Positions 16,512 through 24,788 of a stretch of 64,000 nt of DNA are shown piece after piece (within the stretch, counting starts at the first letter, position 1; every line of letters starts with the position of its first letter). Where the stretch lies: positions 248,001-312,000 of the forward strand of contig NZ_RSEC01000048.1 of the NCBI RefSeq assembly GCF_003937945.1, in the 5' to 3' direction. The notes below the pieces were generated by a model that saw only the letters and a list, made by a program, of their open reading frames with translations, ran no database searches and had not been told where the DNA came from. This DNA is from Amycolatopsis eburnea. GTDB lineage: Bacteria > Actinomycetota > Actinomycetes > Mycobacteriales > Pseudonocardiaceae. The translations under genes and the position numbers were made by a program.

Positions 16512-17456
16512 ATGCCGGCCGTCAGATCGAACATCGTCCCGCTCCGGCACGCGAAGCCGGGCGTGGTGGCCTACGTGAAGAGCCCCGCCGAGTGGTTCGT
16601 CGCGAACAGCGGGTGGATCCAGGGCAGCGACGGCGTCGTGCTGATCGACACCTGCGGCACCGAGCAGGCGACCCTGGAACTGGTGCGTGACGTGCGGAAG
16701 TACGCCGGCGACCGGGAGCTCACGGTCGTCATCACGCACGCGCACGGCGAGCACCACAACGGCCTCGGCGTCGCCCTGCGCGACGGCGGGACGGCGCTGG
16801 CCGCGCCGGCCGCCCTCGACGTGGTCAAGGCCGGGCCGCAGACGTACGGCAACGTCTTCACGTACACGCGCTGGGGCGTCCTCGAACCGCCCGAGCCGGA
16901 CGCGGTCCACCCGGTCACCGGCTGGCGGCGGCTCGACCTCGGCGACGCGGCGGCCGACGTGGTCGCCGTGCCCGGTGTCGCGCACACCGCGGGCGACCTG
17001 GTGGTGCACGAGCCCCGCTCGGGCACGCTGTTCACCGGCGACCTCGTCGTCATCGGCGACACCCCGGTGGCGGTCCACGGCTCGATCCCGGGCTGGCTCG
17101 ACGCGCTCGACTGGCTCCAGGACACGTTCCGCCCGCGCACCCTGGTGCCGGGCCACGGCCCGGTGGCCAACCCGGGGCACACGGCGTTCCACGCGATGCG
17201 CGTCTACCTCGAGTGGCTGCTGGAGGTGACCGAGCGCCAGACCGACTTCACGAAGCTGGCGCGGCAGGCGTCGCTGCGCTGGCCGTCGTGGCGGAACCCG
17301 GAACGCCACATCGGCAACCTGATGCGTGCCTACGCCGACCAGCACGGCCGCAAGCTGGACGTGGACCTGGCGATCGACGCGATCCTCGCGGCGGCGGGCG
17401 GCCGCATCGACCTGGACTACCTGCTCGACGGCGAACCCGTCCGCCAGATCTCCTAG
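16512..17456 (+). CDS. MBL-fold metallohydrolase with HxHxEH metal motif
   Basis: The ATG at 16512 follows a GGGAGGGG Shine-Dalgarno; the in-frame extension to 16365 is rejected. The 314-residue protein has the beta-lactamase-fold markers THAHGEHHNG (about residues 75-84), VPGVAHTAGDLVV, LFTGDLVVIGD and LVPGHGPV. The usual HxHxDH reads HxHxEH, so the second-metal aspartate is a glutamate. A C-terminal helical part (about 225-314) is additional. The substrate is unknown. It is divergent from the PTS operon and its last 4 nt overlap the convergent pecS gene. Confidence 0.85.
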   Translation: MPAVRSNIVPLRHAKPGVVAYVKSPAEWFVANSGWIQGSDGVVLIDTCGTEQATLELVRDVRKYAGDRELTVVITHAHGEHHNGLGVALRDGGTALAAPAALDVVKAGPQTYGNVFTYTRWGVLEPPEPDAVHPVTGWRRLDLGDAAADVVAVPGVAHTAGDLVVHEPRSGTLFTGDLVVIGDTPVAVHGSIPGWLDALDWLQDTFRPRTLVPGHGPVANPGHTAFHAMRVYLEWLLEVTERQTDFTKLARQASLRWPSWRNPERHIGNLMRAYADQHGRKLDVDLAIDAILAAAGGRIDLDYLLDGEPVRQIS

Positions 17457-17944
17457 GACCCGCCCAGGCTTTCCAGGAGCGTGCGCAGCGTCGCGGCGAG
17501 TTCGTCGCGCTCGCCGGGGTTCAACGCGCTCAGGATCCGGTGCTCGTTCTCGACGTGCTCCGGCAGCGCGCGGTCGATCAGCTCGCTCCCCGCCTCGGTG
17601 AGCGCCACCCGGACGCCCCGGCCGTCCGACTCGTTCGGCGTGCGCTCGACCAGCCCGCGCGCCTCCATCTTGTCGAGGCGCTGGGTGATCGCGCCGGACG
17701 TCACCATCGCCGAGCGCATCAGCTCGGTCGGGGTCAGCCGGTAGGGCGGGCCGCTGCGGCGCAGGGTCGCGAGGACGTCGAAGGTCGCGCGGTCGATCCC
17801 GTGGCGGGCGAACGTGCGGCGCAGCTCCGCGTCGACCAGCGCGCTCAGCCGCGAGAGCCGGCCGATCACCGCCATCGGGGAGACGTCGAGGTCGGGACGC
17901 TCCGCGTGCCACTGCTCCAGCACCCGGTCCACGTGGTCGGCCAT
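17453..17944 (-). CDS. pecS: PecS-type MarR-family urate-responsive regulator
   Basis: This 163-residue MarR protein has the N-terminal extra helix of the PecS group (HVDRVLEQWHAERPDLD, with the conserved Trp12), then the winged helix (TPTELMRSAMVTSGAITQRLDKMEARGLVER). PecS proteins bind urate and repress themselves and the divergent efflux gene pecM during oxidative stress (established for plant pathogens and Streptomyces). The divergent DMT transporter and three operator copies in the gap fit this exactly. TACGCT (17956-17951) stands 6 nt before the ATG, so the gene looks leaderless. Confidence 0.9.
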   Translation of the reverse strand: MADHVDRVLEQWHAERPDLDVSPMAVIGRLSRLSALVDAELRRTFARHGIDRATFDVLATLRRSGPPYRLTPTELMRSAMVTSGAITQRLDKMEARGLVERTPNESDGRGVRVALTEAGSELIDRALPEHVENEHRILSALNPGERDELAATLRTLLESLGGS

Positions 17945-17956
17945 CGGCTCAGCGTA
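17945..17956 (-). promoter_or_regulatory. Leaderless -10 element of pecS
   Basis: TACGCT (17956-17951) and 6 nt precede the ATG at 17944. The first operator (17965-17976) lies just upstream of it, where bound PecS would block its own promoter. Confidence 0.55.
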
Positions 17957-17964
17957 GCCGATTC

Positions 17965-18026
17965 CTTAGCGCTAAGTGAGTAGTGGCCATTTACCTTAGC
18001 GCTGAGGTAAACTACCTTAGTGCTAA
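17965..18026. promoter_or_regulatory. Three PecS-type operators in the pecS-pecM gap
   Basis: CTTAGCGCTAAG (17965-17976, perfect palindrome), ACCTTAGCGCTGAGGT (17993-18008, 14 of 16 positions symmetric) and CTTAGTGCTAA (18016-18026) share the core TTAGYGCTRA. The third covers the pecM start codon and transcription start. Confidence 0.8.
18008..18019 (+). promoter_or_regulatory. Leaderless -10 element of pecM
   Basis: TAAACT (18008-18013) and 6 nt precede the GTG at 18020, flanked by operators 2 and 3. No Shine-Dalgarno sequence is present. Confidence 0.55.
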
Positions 18027-18901
18027 ACAAACAGCTCCTCGTCACCGCGCTGGCGCCCGCGATCTGGGGCTCGACCTACCTCGTCACGACCGAGTTCCTG
18101 CCGCCGGACCGCCCGCTGCTCGCCGCGGTCGTCCGGGCCCTGCCCGCCGGGCTGCTGCTCGTCGCGCTCACCCGCCGTCTCCCGAAGGGCGACTGGTGGT
18201 GGCGCGCGCTCGTGCTCGGCACGCTCAACATCGGCGCGTTCCTCGCGCTGCTGTTCGTCGCCGCCTACCGCCTACCCGGCGGGGTCGCCGCCACCCTCGG
18301 CGCGCTGCAGCCGCTGATCGTCGCGGGCCTGTCGACCGGCCTGCTCGGCGAACGCCCGACGCCGCGGACGGTGCTCGCGGGCATCGCCGGGGTCGTCGGC
18401 GTCAGCCTCCTGGTGCTGCAGTCCGACGCCCGCCTCGACGCGATCGGCGTCGCCGCGGCGGCGGGCGGCGCGGTCGTGATGGCCACCGGCGTCGTGCTCA
18501 GCAAGCGCTGGACGTCCCCCGCGCCCCTGCTGGCCACGACCGGCTGGCAGCTCGTCGCGGGCGGGCTGGTGCTCGTGCCGGTCGCGCTGGCCGTCGAAGG
18601 CGCGCCGCCGTCGTCGCTGTCCGGCGCGAACATCGCGGGCTACGCCTACCTGTCGCTGATCGGCGCCGCGTTCGCCTACGCACTGTGGTTCCGCGGGATC
18701 CGCGCGATGCCGGCCACGCACGTGACGTTCCTCGGCCTGCTGAGCCCGGTCGTCGCGACCCTGCTCGGCTGGCTCGTCCTCGGCCAGCGCCTGACCCCGT
18801 GGCAGCTGCTCGGCGCGGCGGTCGTGCTCGCCGCCGTCGTGGCCGCCCAGCACCGGGCTCAGCCGTCGCCGGCGACCCAGCGGGTGTCCGAGAAGGTCTG
18901 A
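18020..18901 (+). CDS. pecM: PecM-type DMT (EamA) efflux transporter
   Basis: This 293-residue protein has ten predicted membrane segments in two EamA repeats and begins LVTALAPAIWGSTYLVTTEFLPPDRPLLAAVVRALPAGLLL, the typical PecM/RhaT-family opening. The second repeat includes ISLIGAAFAYALWFRGIRAMPATHVTFLGLLSPVVA in near-standard form. It probably exports a metabolite under oxidative stress, under control of the divergent PecS. The GTG start coincides with a leaderless promoter. Its 3' end overlaps a possible small lipoprotein gene on the other strand. Confidence 0.9.
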   Translation: MLNKQLLVTALAPAIWGSTYLVTTEFLPPDRPLLAAVVRALPAGLLLVALTRRLPKGDWWWRALVLGTLNIGAFLALLFVAAYRLPGGVAATLGALQPLIVAGLSTGLLGERPTPRTVLAGIAGVVGVSLLVLQSDARLDAIGVAAAAGGAVVMATGVVLSKRWTSPAPLLATTGWQLVAGGLVLVPVALAVEGAPPSSLSGANIAGYAYLSLIGAAFAYALWFRGIRAMPATHVTFLGLLSPVVATLLGWLVLGQRLTPWQLLGAAVVLAAVVAAQHRAQPSPATQRVSEKV

Positions 18902-19011
18902 TCCCGGCCCGGCACCCCCGCCCCCGCCGGGACGGGGACCGCCCGGCCGGTCACCGGCTGCCCGCACGCCGCCGTTCCCCACACGAGCACCACGAACACC
19001 ACCACCCGCAC
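18859..19011 (-). CDS. Possible 50-residue lipoprotein
   Basis: A GTG-initiated frame of 50 codons reads VRVVVFVVLVWGTAACGQPV and continues to a stop at 18859. It has a charged start, a hydrophobic core and a lipobox (TAAC) followed by GQPVTGRAVP, the usual beginning of small actinomycete lipoproteins. The rest is short (TFSDTRWVAGDG at the end). No clear Shine-Dalgarno sequence is visible, and its last 43 nt overlap the end of pecM on the other strand. The lipobox layout is what makes it more than a chance frame; expression is unproven. Confidence 0.42.
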   Translation of the reverse strand: MRVVVFVVLVWGTAACGQPVTGRAVPVPAGAGVPGRDQTFSDTRWVAGDG

Positions 19012-19145
19012 GATCGGGGTTCAGGTATTTCCCGCGCTCCCACCGGATCGGAGGAACGGGGGGAAAGACACGAAGGAGTCCCCCGATGGCGTACCGCTCC
19101 GAAGGGCCGCTCTTGGCTAGGCTCACCGGGTCAAGGGGAGGCGAA

Positions 19146-19706
19146 GTGGACACGACGACCCTGCTCTCGGCGGCCGCGCGCGGCGACCAGGCCGCCTGGG
19201 AGGCGCTCGTCGAGCGGTACGCGAGCCTGCTCTGGTCGATCGCGCGCGCCTACCGGCTTTCCGAAGCCGACGCCGCCGACGTCGTCCAGACGGTGTGGCT
19301 GAAGCTGGTCGAGAACCTGGGCCGGATCAAGGATCCCGAGCGGCTGCCCGGCTGGCTGGGCACCACCACCCGGCACGAGTGCCTGCGCCAGCTCCGCCGC
19401 GTCGAGCGGGAACGCCCGGCCGACGACCACGTCTGGCAGAGCGAACCGGCGCCGGGCGAGGCGGTCGACGCGGCGCTGCTGCTGAACGAACGCGACGCCA
19501 CGCTCTGGCGCGCGCTGGCCGCGCTGCCGGAGCACTGCCGCCGGCTGCTGCGCGCGCTGATGGCCACTCCCCCGCCGTCGTACGCGGCGGTGTCGGCCGC
19601 CCTCGACATGCCCATCGGCAGCATCGGCCCGACGCGGCAGCGGTGCCTGGGCCGCCTGCGCGAGCGAGCGGGCGCGGCCGGGCTCGGAACGGAGGACCGG
19701 GCATGA
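19146..19706 (+). CDS. ECF-type RNA polymerase sigma factor
   Basis: The 186-residue sigma-70 family protein has region 2 (about 8-75; WEALVERYASLLWSIARAYRLSEADAADVVQTVWLKL) and region 4 (about 120-175; LWRALAALPEHCRRLLRAL, IGSIGPTRQRCLGRLRERAG). A TAGGCT -10-like element at 19118-19123 and a GGGGAGG Shine-Dalgarno support the GTG at 19146. An ATG at 19086 with its own AAGGAG is an alternative that adds 20 residues. It overlaps the next gene by 4 nt (ATGA). No membrane anti-sigma gene is present, so control must come from a soluble partner or from proteolysis. Confidence 0.88.
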   Translation: MDTTTLLSAAARGDQAAWEALVERYASLLWSIARAYRLSEADAADVVQTVWLKLVENLGRIKDPERLPGWLGTTTRHECLRQLRRVERERPADDHVWQSEPAPGEAVDAALLLNERDATLWRALAALPEHCRRLLRALMATPPPSYAAVSAALDMPIGSIGPTRQRCLGRLRERAGAAGLGTEDRA

Positions 19707-20146
19707 CCGACGACGAGCTCATGGACGTCCTGCGCGCGGCCGCGGCCGAAGCCGACCCGGTGCCGGAACTGGTGCTGCGCCAGGCCCGCGCGGCCCTGTC
19801 CACCCACGACCTCGACGCCGAGCTGGCGGAGCTGGCCTTCGATTCGGACCTCGCGGACGCCGCCGCCGTGCGCGCGGACGGCGAAGACGTCCGGCTGCTG
19901 TCGTTCGAGTCGGCGCGGGTGTCGGTGGAGCTGCAGGTGGAGTACGCGGACGGCCGCGTTTCCCTGCGCGGCCTGATCACCGGCGCGACGGGCGACGCGG
20001 TGGTCGAGGTGGCCGGCGAGCGGCACGTCCGCCCGATCGGCGCGGAAGGCTGGTTCACGGCGGCGGGGCTCCCGCGGGGAGCGACCCGGGTGAAGGTGAC
20101 CGCCGCGGACGGCACGGCGGTCACCACCGGCTGGGCCGGTCTCTAG
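19703..20146 (+). CDS. Small soluble protein coupled to the ECF sigma factor
   Basis: The ATG overlaps the sigma-factor stop, so translation is coupled. The 147-residue protein has a helical, acidic N-terminal half (MTDDELMDVLRAAAAEADPV) and a C-terminal part likely to be a beta-sandwich (VSVELQVEYADGRVSLRGLI ... TRVKVTAADGTAV). There is no membrane segment and no recognised anti-sigma zinc motif. By position it is a candidate regulator or anti-sigma factor. Its last 4 nt overlap the convergent subtilase gene. No family name can be given from sequence alone. Confidence 0.8.
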   Translation: MTDDELMDVLRAAAAEADPVPELVLRQARAALSTHDLDAELAELAFDSDLADAAAVRADGEDVRLLSFESARVSVELQVEYADGRVSLRGLITGATGDAVVEVAGERHVRPIGAEGWFTAAGLPRGATRVKVTAADGTAVTTGWAGL

Positions 20147-21291
20147 GCGCCCGGTTCCCGCACGCCCGCCACGTACGGGACGGGAGCCTCCCCGTTCAGG
20201 TCCTGGACGCGCACCGTGACCGGGTCCTCGACGCCCTCCGGGTGCAGCACCGCGCCGGCCGCCTCGAACGCGGACGCGCCCTTGGTCATGACCGCCGCGA
20301 TCTGCCCGGTCACGATGGCGGCGGAGAAGGACGTCCCGCTCCAGACCGCGAACCCGTTGTACCCGGCGGGCTCGGTGGGGTAGCCCGGCCGGAAGTACGG
20401 GCCGAGCACGTCCACGCCGTCCGCGTAGGCCGAGACCCAGGGCCCGTAGTTGCTGAAGTCCGTGACGCGCGGCTTGTCCGAGTCCTGCGACGCGTCGGCC
20501 GAGCCGACCGCGATCACCTGGACGTGGCTGGGATCGGCGCTGCCGGGTACGGCGGGCGCGAACTTGATCCCGGCCGGGTAGACCCGCTGCCTGCTCGCCC
20601 GGTTCCCGGCGGAGGCGACCACGATCGAGTCCGCGGGCAGCCTGCTCAACGCCGCTTCGATCGCCTTCGGCGGTTCGCCCTCCCAGGTCGCGCCCGAGAA
20701 GGAGAGGTTGATCAGCGTGATGCCCTCCTCGCGCAGCTCGTCGATGGCGTTGGCGACCGCGAGGTCCTCGAGTTCGCCGCTCTGCTCGTCGATCACCCCC
20801 TTCACGCGGACGCGGACCTCGGGCGGCACCTGCTTCAGCAGCACCCCGGCGACGAACGACCCGTGCGCGGCGGAACCGACCGGGTTCCCGTCTTCCCCGC
20901 GCACCACCCGGACGGTGTCCTCCGGGTCGAACACCACCCGGTTGCCGAGGAAGGGGTGCGGACGGCCCTCGTGCAGCACGACGCCGGTGTCGATCATCCC
21001 CACCAGCGGCGGGACGTCCGGCGCGAGCACCGGGTCCAGCGTCTTGTTCGTGGGCTTCGGGCGCAGTTCACCCCAGATGATCCGGTCCGGACCGAACAGG
21101 TGGTTCGGGCTCGCCCCACGGCTTCCCAGCGCGGCCAGCACTTCCGGCACCGGCCGCGTACCGGTGAACCGGTGCACCGCGCCGGAGGCCCCGGCCGGGT
21201 GGTAACCGAACCCTGCCAGCGCGGGCCCGAGCGCGGCACAATCGTCCGCATGGACCAGCAGCTCGCCTGCTCGATGGCGGTATCGCGTCAT
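20143..21291 (-). CDS. Cytoplasmic S8 (subtilisin-like) serine protease
   Basis: The ATG at 21291 follows a GAGGGGG Shine-Dalgarno and gives 382 residues without a signal peptide. The catalytic triad is intact: Asp101 in VGMIDTGV, His143 in AHGSFVAGV and Ser321 in SGTSFSAAIVTG, with oxyanion Asn230 in SAGN. An N-terminal region of about 90 residues precedes the catalytic domain and could be a propeptide or a sensing domain. Subtilases are usually secreted, so an intracellular one suggests a regulatory target. It is divergent from the TPR-CHAT gene and convergent with the sigma-factor pair. Confidence 0.9.
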   Translation of the reverse strand: MTRYRHRAGELLVHADDCAALGPALAGFGYHPAGASGAVHRFTGTRPVPEVLAALGSRGASPNHLFGPDRIIWGELRPKPTNKTLDPVLAPDVPPLVGMIDTGVVLHEGRPHPFLGNRVVFDPEDTVRVVRGEDGNPVGSAAHGSFVAGVLLKQVPPEVRVRVKGVIDEQSGELEDLAVANAIDELREEGITLINLSFSGATWEGEPPKAIEAALSRLPADSIVVASAGNRASRQRVYPAGIKFAPAVPGSADPSHVQVIAVGSADASQDSDKPRVTDFSNYGPWVSAYADGVDVLGPYFRPGYPTEPAGYNGFAVWSGTSFSAAIVTGQIAAVMTKGASAFEAAGAVLHPEGVEDPVTVRVQDLNGEAPVPYVAGVREPGA

Positions 21292-21383
21292 GTGTCCCCC
21301 TCGATCACGGGTGAACGGGTCGGCAACTCGATCCGCGGGCCCCTCCACCTGATACACACCCGCCGGGCCCGGCACAAGCGGCG

Positions 21384-23963
21384 ATGAGCGACGCGCTCGC
21401 CAAGGCGGTCGCCGCCGCGGACCTCGCCTTCACCGCGCCGGCCAAGGCGCGGGCGCTCGCCGAAGCCGCGCTCGCCGAAGCGGACGGGACGACCGAGGCC
21501 GCCGCCGTGGCCGAGCACGCGCTCGGGCTCGCCGGGGTGTCCATGGGACGCCTGACGGACGCCGAAACGCGGCTGCGCGCCGCGCTCCGGCTGGCCGACG
21601 GGGCCGGGCTGCGGGAGCGGGCCGCGCAGACGCGCGGGGTGCTCGGCTACGTCCTGACGCTGACCGGGCGCACCGCCGAAGCCCTGCGCGAACTCGACCG
21701 CGCGATGCCCGAGCTGACCGGGCAGGCGGCGGCGCGGCTGCGCATGCAGCGGGCCGTCGTGCTCACCGAAATCACCCGGTTCGGGGACGCCGCGGCGGGG
21801 TTCGCCGACGCCCTTGAGACGCTCCGGGCCGCAGGCGGCGACGACCTGATCGAGGCGACGATCCGCACCAACCGCAGCATCGTGCTGGCCCGCCTCGGCG
21901 ACTGGCGGGGCGCCGAAGACGACCTGCGCCACGCCGAACGCGGGTTCGCCGCGACCGGCCACCTCGGGCGGACGGCGATGGTGTGGCAGAACCGCGGGCT
22001 GGCCGCCACCGTGCGCGGCGACGTCCCGGCCGCGCTGGCCGCCTACGACGAAGCCGCCGCACGCTACCGCGAAGCGGGCACCGACCCCGGGCTCCTGCCG
22101 ATCGAACGCGCCGAAGTCCTGCTCTCGGTGCGCTTGATCGCCGAAGCACGCGAAGCGGCTACGGCGGCTGTCGCGGACTACGGGCGGCGGCGCAACGCCG
22201 TCGACCTCGTGCAGGCGCGGCTGCTGCTGGCGAAAGTCGCGCTGCTGGACGGCGATCCCGAAACGGCGTTGCGCGAAGCCTCGCTGGCGCGGCGGTCGGC
22301 GGTGCGGCAGGACCGGCCCGGCTGGGCCGCGCTCGGCGGTTACCTCGCGCTGCGGGCCCGCCGCGACAGCGGCCTGCGGACCGCGGCGATGCTCCGCTCG
22401 GGACAGCGGACGGCGGCGGCGCTGACCGAGGCGGGCTGGGTGGTCCCGGCGCTGGACGCGCGGCTGATCGTCGCGACGCTCGCCCTCGAGCTGGGCCGCA
22501 CGGAGATCGCGAAGGCGGAACTGTCGTTCGTCGGCCGTGCCGGGCGGAGCGGCCCGGCCGAAATGCGCGCCCGTGCCTGGCACGCGACGGCGTTGCTGCG
22601 CCTGGTGCACGGCGATCGCCGGGGCGCGGACGCCGCGTTGCGCGCCGGAGTCCGGGCGGTCGACCGGTTCCGCGCCGGGCTCGGGGCGAGCGAGCTGCGC
22701 GCGCACGCGTCCGGGCACGCGAGCGAGCTGACCGGGCTCGGGCTGCGGCTCGCCGCGGAGGCGGGCCACCCGGAGGCCGTGCTGCGCTGGGCGGAGTGGC
22801 GGCGCGCGGGCGCGCTGCGGCTGCGGCCCGCCCGGCCGCCGGACGACGAAGGCCTGGCCGCGGACCTCGCCGCGGTGCGCCAGCTCGCCGTCGACCTCGC
22901 CACCGGCACCGGCGACGCGCGAACGTTGCTGCGCCGTCAGGCCGAACTCGAAAAGGCGGTGCGCGACCGCGCCCGGCACGCCACCGGAGTGTCCACTTCG
23001 GACACGCGGGTCCCGTCCCGCGCGGAGCTCGCCGACGCGCTCGGCCCGGCGACGCTCGTGGAGTACGTCGAGCTGGACGGGCGGCTGACCGCGCTCGCCG
23101 TCACCGGCGGCCGGCTGCGGCGGTACGCGCTGGGCCCGGCGGCCGAAGCCGAAGAACGCCTGGCCGAACTGCGGTTCGCGCTGCGGCGGGCGGCGTTCGG
23201 CCTCGGCTTGCCGGGCGACCTCGTCGAGCGGACCGCCCGCCGGCTCGACGACCTGCTGCTCGCCCCGCTCGCGCTCGGCGACGGCCCGCTGGTCGTCGTG
23301 CCGACCGGACGGCTGCACGAGCTGCCGTGGCCGGTGCTGCCCGGCTGCCGCGGCCGCCCGGTGTCGCTGGCCCCGTCCGCGGCGCTGTGGCACCGCGCGG
23401 CGACCGCGCCCCGCGCCGCGGGCGGCGACCACATCGTCGTGGCGGGTCCCGGGCTGCCGCACGCCGCCGCCGAGGTGGCCGCGCTGGCCCGCCGCTACCC
23501 GGGCGCCCGCCGCTTCACCGGCCGCACCGCGCGGGCCGAGCCGGTCCTCGCCGCGCTCGACGGCGCCGCGCTCGGCCACATCGCGGCGCACGGCCGGTTC
23601 CGCACGGACAACCCGCTGTTCTCGTCGCTGCGCCTGGCCGACGGGCCGCTCACGGTGTACGACCTCGAACGGCTGGCCCGCCCGCCGCGCCAGGTCGTGC
23701 TGTCCGGCTGCGACTCGGGCCGCTCGGCGATCCACGCGGGCGACGAACTGCTGGGCCTGGCCTCGGCACTGCTCGCGCTCGGCACGACGAGCCTGGTGGC
23801 GACGGTCCTCCCGATCCCCGACGACGCCGGCCGCGCCCTGATGCTCCGCCACCACCGCCACCTGGCGGCCGGCCTGGCCCCCGCCGAGGCCCTGGCCCGC
23901 GCCCAGGCGGAGCTGCCGGACTCCCCCGCCGCCACGAGTTACGTCTGCTACGGCGCCGGCTGA
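21384..23963 (+). CDS. TPR-CHAT caspase-like protease
   Basis: The 859-residue protein has a TPR-like helical array over about residues 1-475 (for example RTAEALRELDRAMPEL and GDWRGAEDDLRHAERGF) and a C-terminal CHAT domain (about 555-859). The caspase-type dyad is visible: His736 in GHIAAHGRF and Cys776 in VVLSGCDSG. CHAT proteins with TPRs are peptidases controlled through the repeat domain (established for the type III-E CRISPR Craspase and separase relatives). No membrane segment is present. It is divergent from the subtilase gene (92-bp gap). No Shine-Dalgarno precedes the ATG; the LivF-like upstream codons are absent, so the start is a best guess. Confidence 0.92.
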   Translation: MSDALAKAVAAADLAFTAPAKARALAEAALAEADGTTEAAAVAEHALGLAGVSMGRLTDAETRLRAALRLADGAGLRERAAQTRGVLGYVLTLTGRTAEALRELDRAMPELTGQAAARLRMQRAVVLTEITRFGDAAAGFADALETLRAAGGDDLIEATIRTNRSIVLARLGDWRGAEDDLRHAERGFAATGHLGRTAMVWQNRGLAATVRGDVPAALAAYDEAAARYREAGTDPGLLPIERAEVLLSVRLIAEAREAATAAVADYGRRRNAVDLVQARLLLAKVALLDGDPETALREASLARRSAVRQDRPGWAALGGYLALRARRDSGLRTAAMLRSGQRTAAALTEAGWVVPALDARLIVATLALELGRTEIAKAELSFVGRAGRSGPAEMRARAWHATALLRLVHGDRRGADAALRAGVRAVDRFRAGLGASELRAHASGHASELTGLGLRLAAEAGHPEAVLRWAEWRRAGALRLRPARPPDDEGLAADLAAVRQLAVDLATGTGDARTLLRRQAELEKAVRDRARHATGVSTSDTRVPSRAELADALGPATLVEYVELDGRLTALAVTGGRLRRYALGPAAEAEERLAELRFALRRAAFGLGLPGDLVERTARRLDDLLLAPLALGDGPLVVVPTGRLHELPWPVLPGCRGRPVSLAPSAALWHRAATAPRAAGGDHIVVAGPGLPHAAAEVAALARRYPGARRFTGRTARAEPVLAALDGAALGHIAAHGRFRTDNPLFSSLRLADGPLTVYDLERLARPPRQVVLSGCDSGRSAIHAGDELLGLASALLALGTTSLVATVLPIPDDAGRALMLRHHRHLAAGLAPAEALARAQAELPDSPAATSYVCYGAG

Positions 23964-23981
23964 GCCGGGCATCATGGAGCT

Positions 23982-24788
23982 GTGCGGATCACGGCCTGGT
24001 GGCGCGGCATCAGCCCGCGGCGACGTCTGATGCTGACCAGCGTCGCCGTCGTCGTGGTGGCCGCCGTCGCCGCGACCGCCATCGCCGCCTCCGGCACGAA
24101 AGCGGCGCCGGAGGCCGGGACACCGGACCAGAACAAGCCCGGCCCGGTGCTCCTCGTCCCCGGCTACGGCGGCGGACAGGGCGCGCTCGACGAACTCGCC
24201 GCGCGGATCCGCCAGGCGACCGGCCGCAGCACCGAAGTCCTCACCCTGGCCGGCGACGGCACTGGCGACCTGGTCGAACAAGCCGCCGTCCTGGCCGAAG
24301 CCGTCGAACGCGCGTACGCGCAAGGAGCGCCTTCGGTCGACGTCGTCGGCTACTCCGCCGGCGGCGTCGTGGCCCGGCTGTGGGTCAGCCGCGAGGGCGG
24401 CGGCCACCAGGCCCGCCGGGTCGTCACGCTCGGCGCGCCGATGCACGGCACCGGCCTCGCCGCGGCGGGCGGCGCGCTCGTGCCGGGCGGCTGCCCCACC
24501 GCGTGCGTCCAGCTGGCGCCGGGCAGCGCCCTCCTGCAGGAGCTCGCGAAGGAGCCGATCCCGGCGACGCTGCCGTGGCTGTCCCTCTGGACCGAGCAGG
24601 ACGAGACCGTGACCCCGCCGGAGTCCGCCCGCGTCGACGGCGCCGTCAACGTCGCCCTCCAGCAGGTGTGCCCGGGCAACCAGGCCGCGCACGGCGACCT
24701 GCCCACCGACCCCGCCGTCACCGAGATCGTCCTGCAGGCCCTGGGCACCACGCCGCTCGAAGCGCCGACGGACTGCCTCAGCTCGTGA
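23982..24788 (+). CDS. Membrane-anchored lipase-like alpha/beta hydrolase
   Basis: The 268-residue protein has an N-terminal anchor or uncleaved signal (residues 15-36, LMLTSVAVVVVAAVAATAIAA), then VLLVPGYGGGQG (oxyanion region) and the nucleophile elbow VVGYSAGGVVARLW. Asp in TEQDETVTP and His in AAHGDLP complete a likely Ser-Asp-His triad. It resembles actinomycete LipA/EstA-type lipases. It starts 18 nt after the CHAT gene and may share its transcript. The GTG at 23982 has GGAG close by. Its last 11 nt overlap the convergent ABC permease gene. Confidence 0.85.
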   Translation: MRITAWWRGISPRRRLMLTSVAVVVVAAVAATAIAASGTKAAPEAGTPDQNKPGPVLLVPGYGGGQGALDELAARIRQATGRSTEVLTLAGDGTGDLVEQAAVLAEAVERAYAQGAPSVDVVGYSAGGVVARLWVSREGGGHQARRVVTLGAPMHGTGLAAAGGALVPGGCPTACVQLAPGSALLQELAKEPIPATLPWLSLWTEQDETVTPPESARVDGAVNVALQQVCPGNQAAHGDLPTDPAVTEIVLQALGTTPLEAPTDCLSS

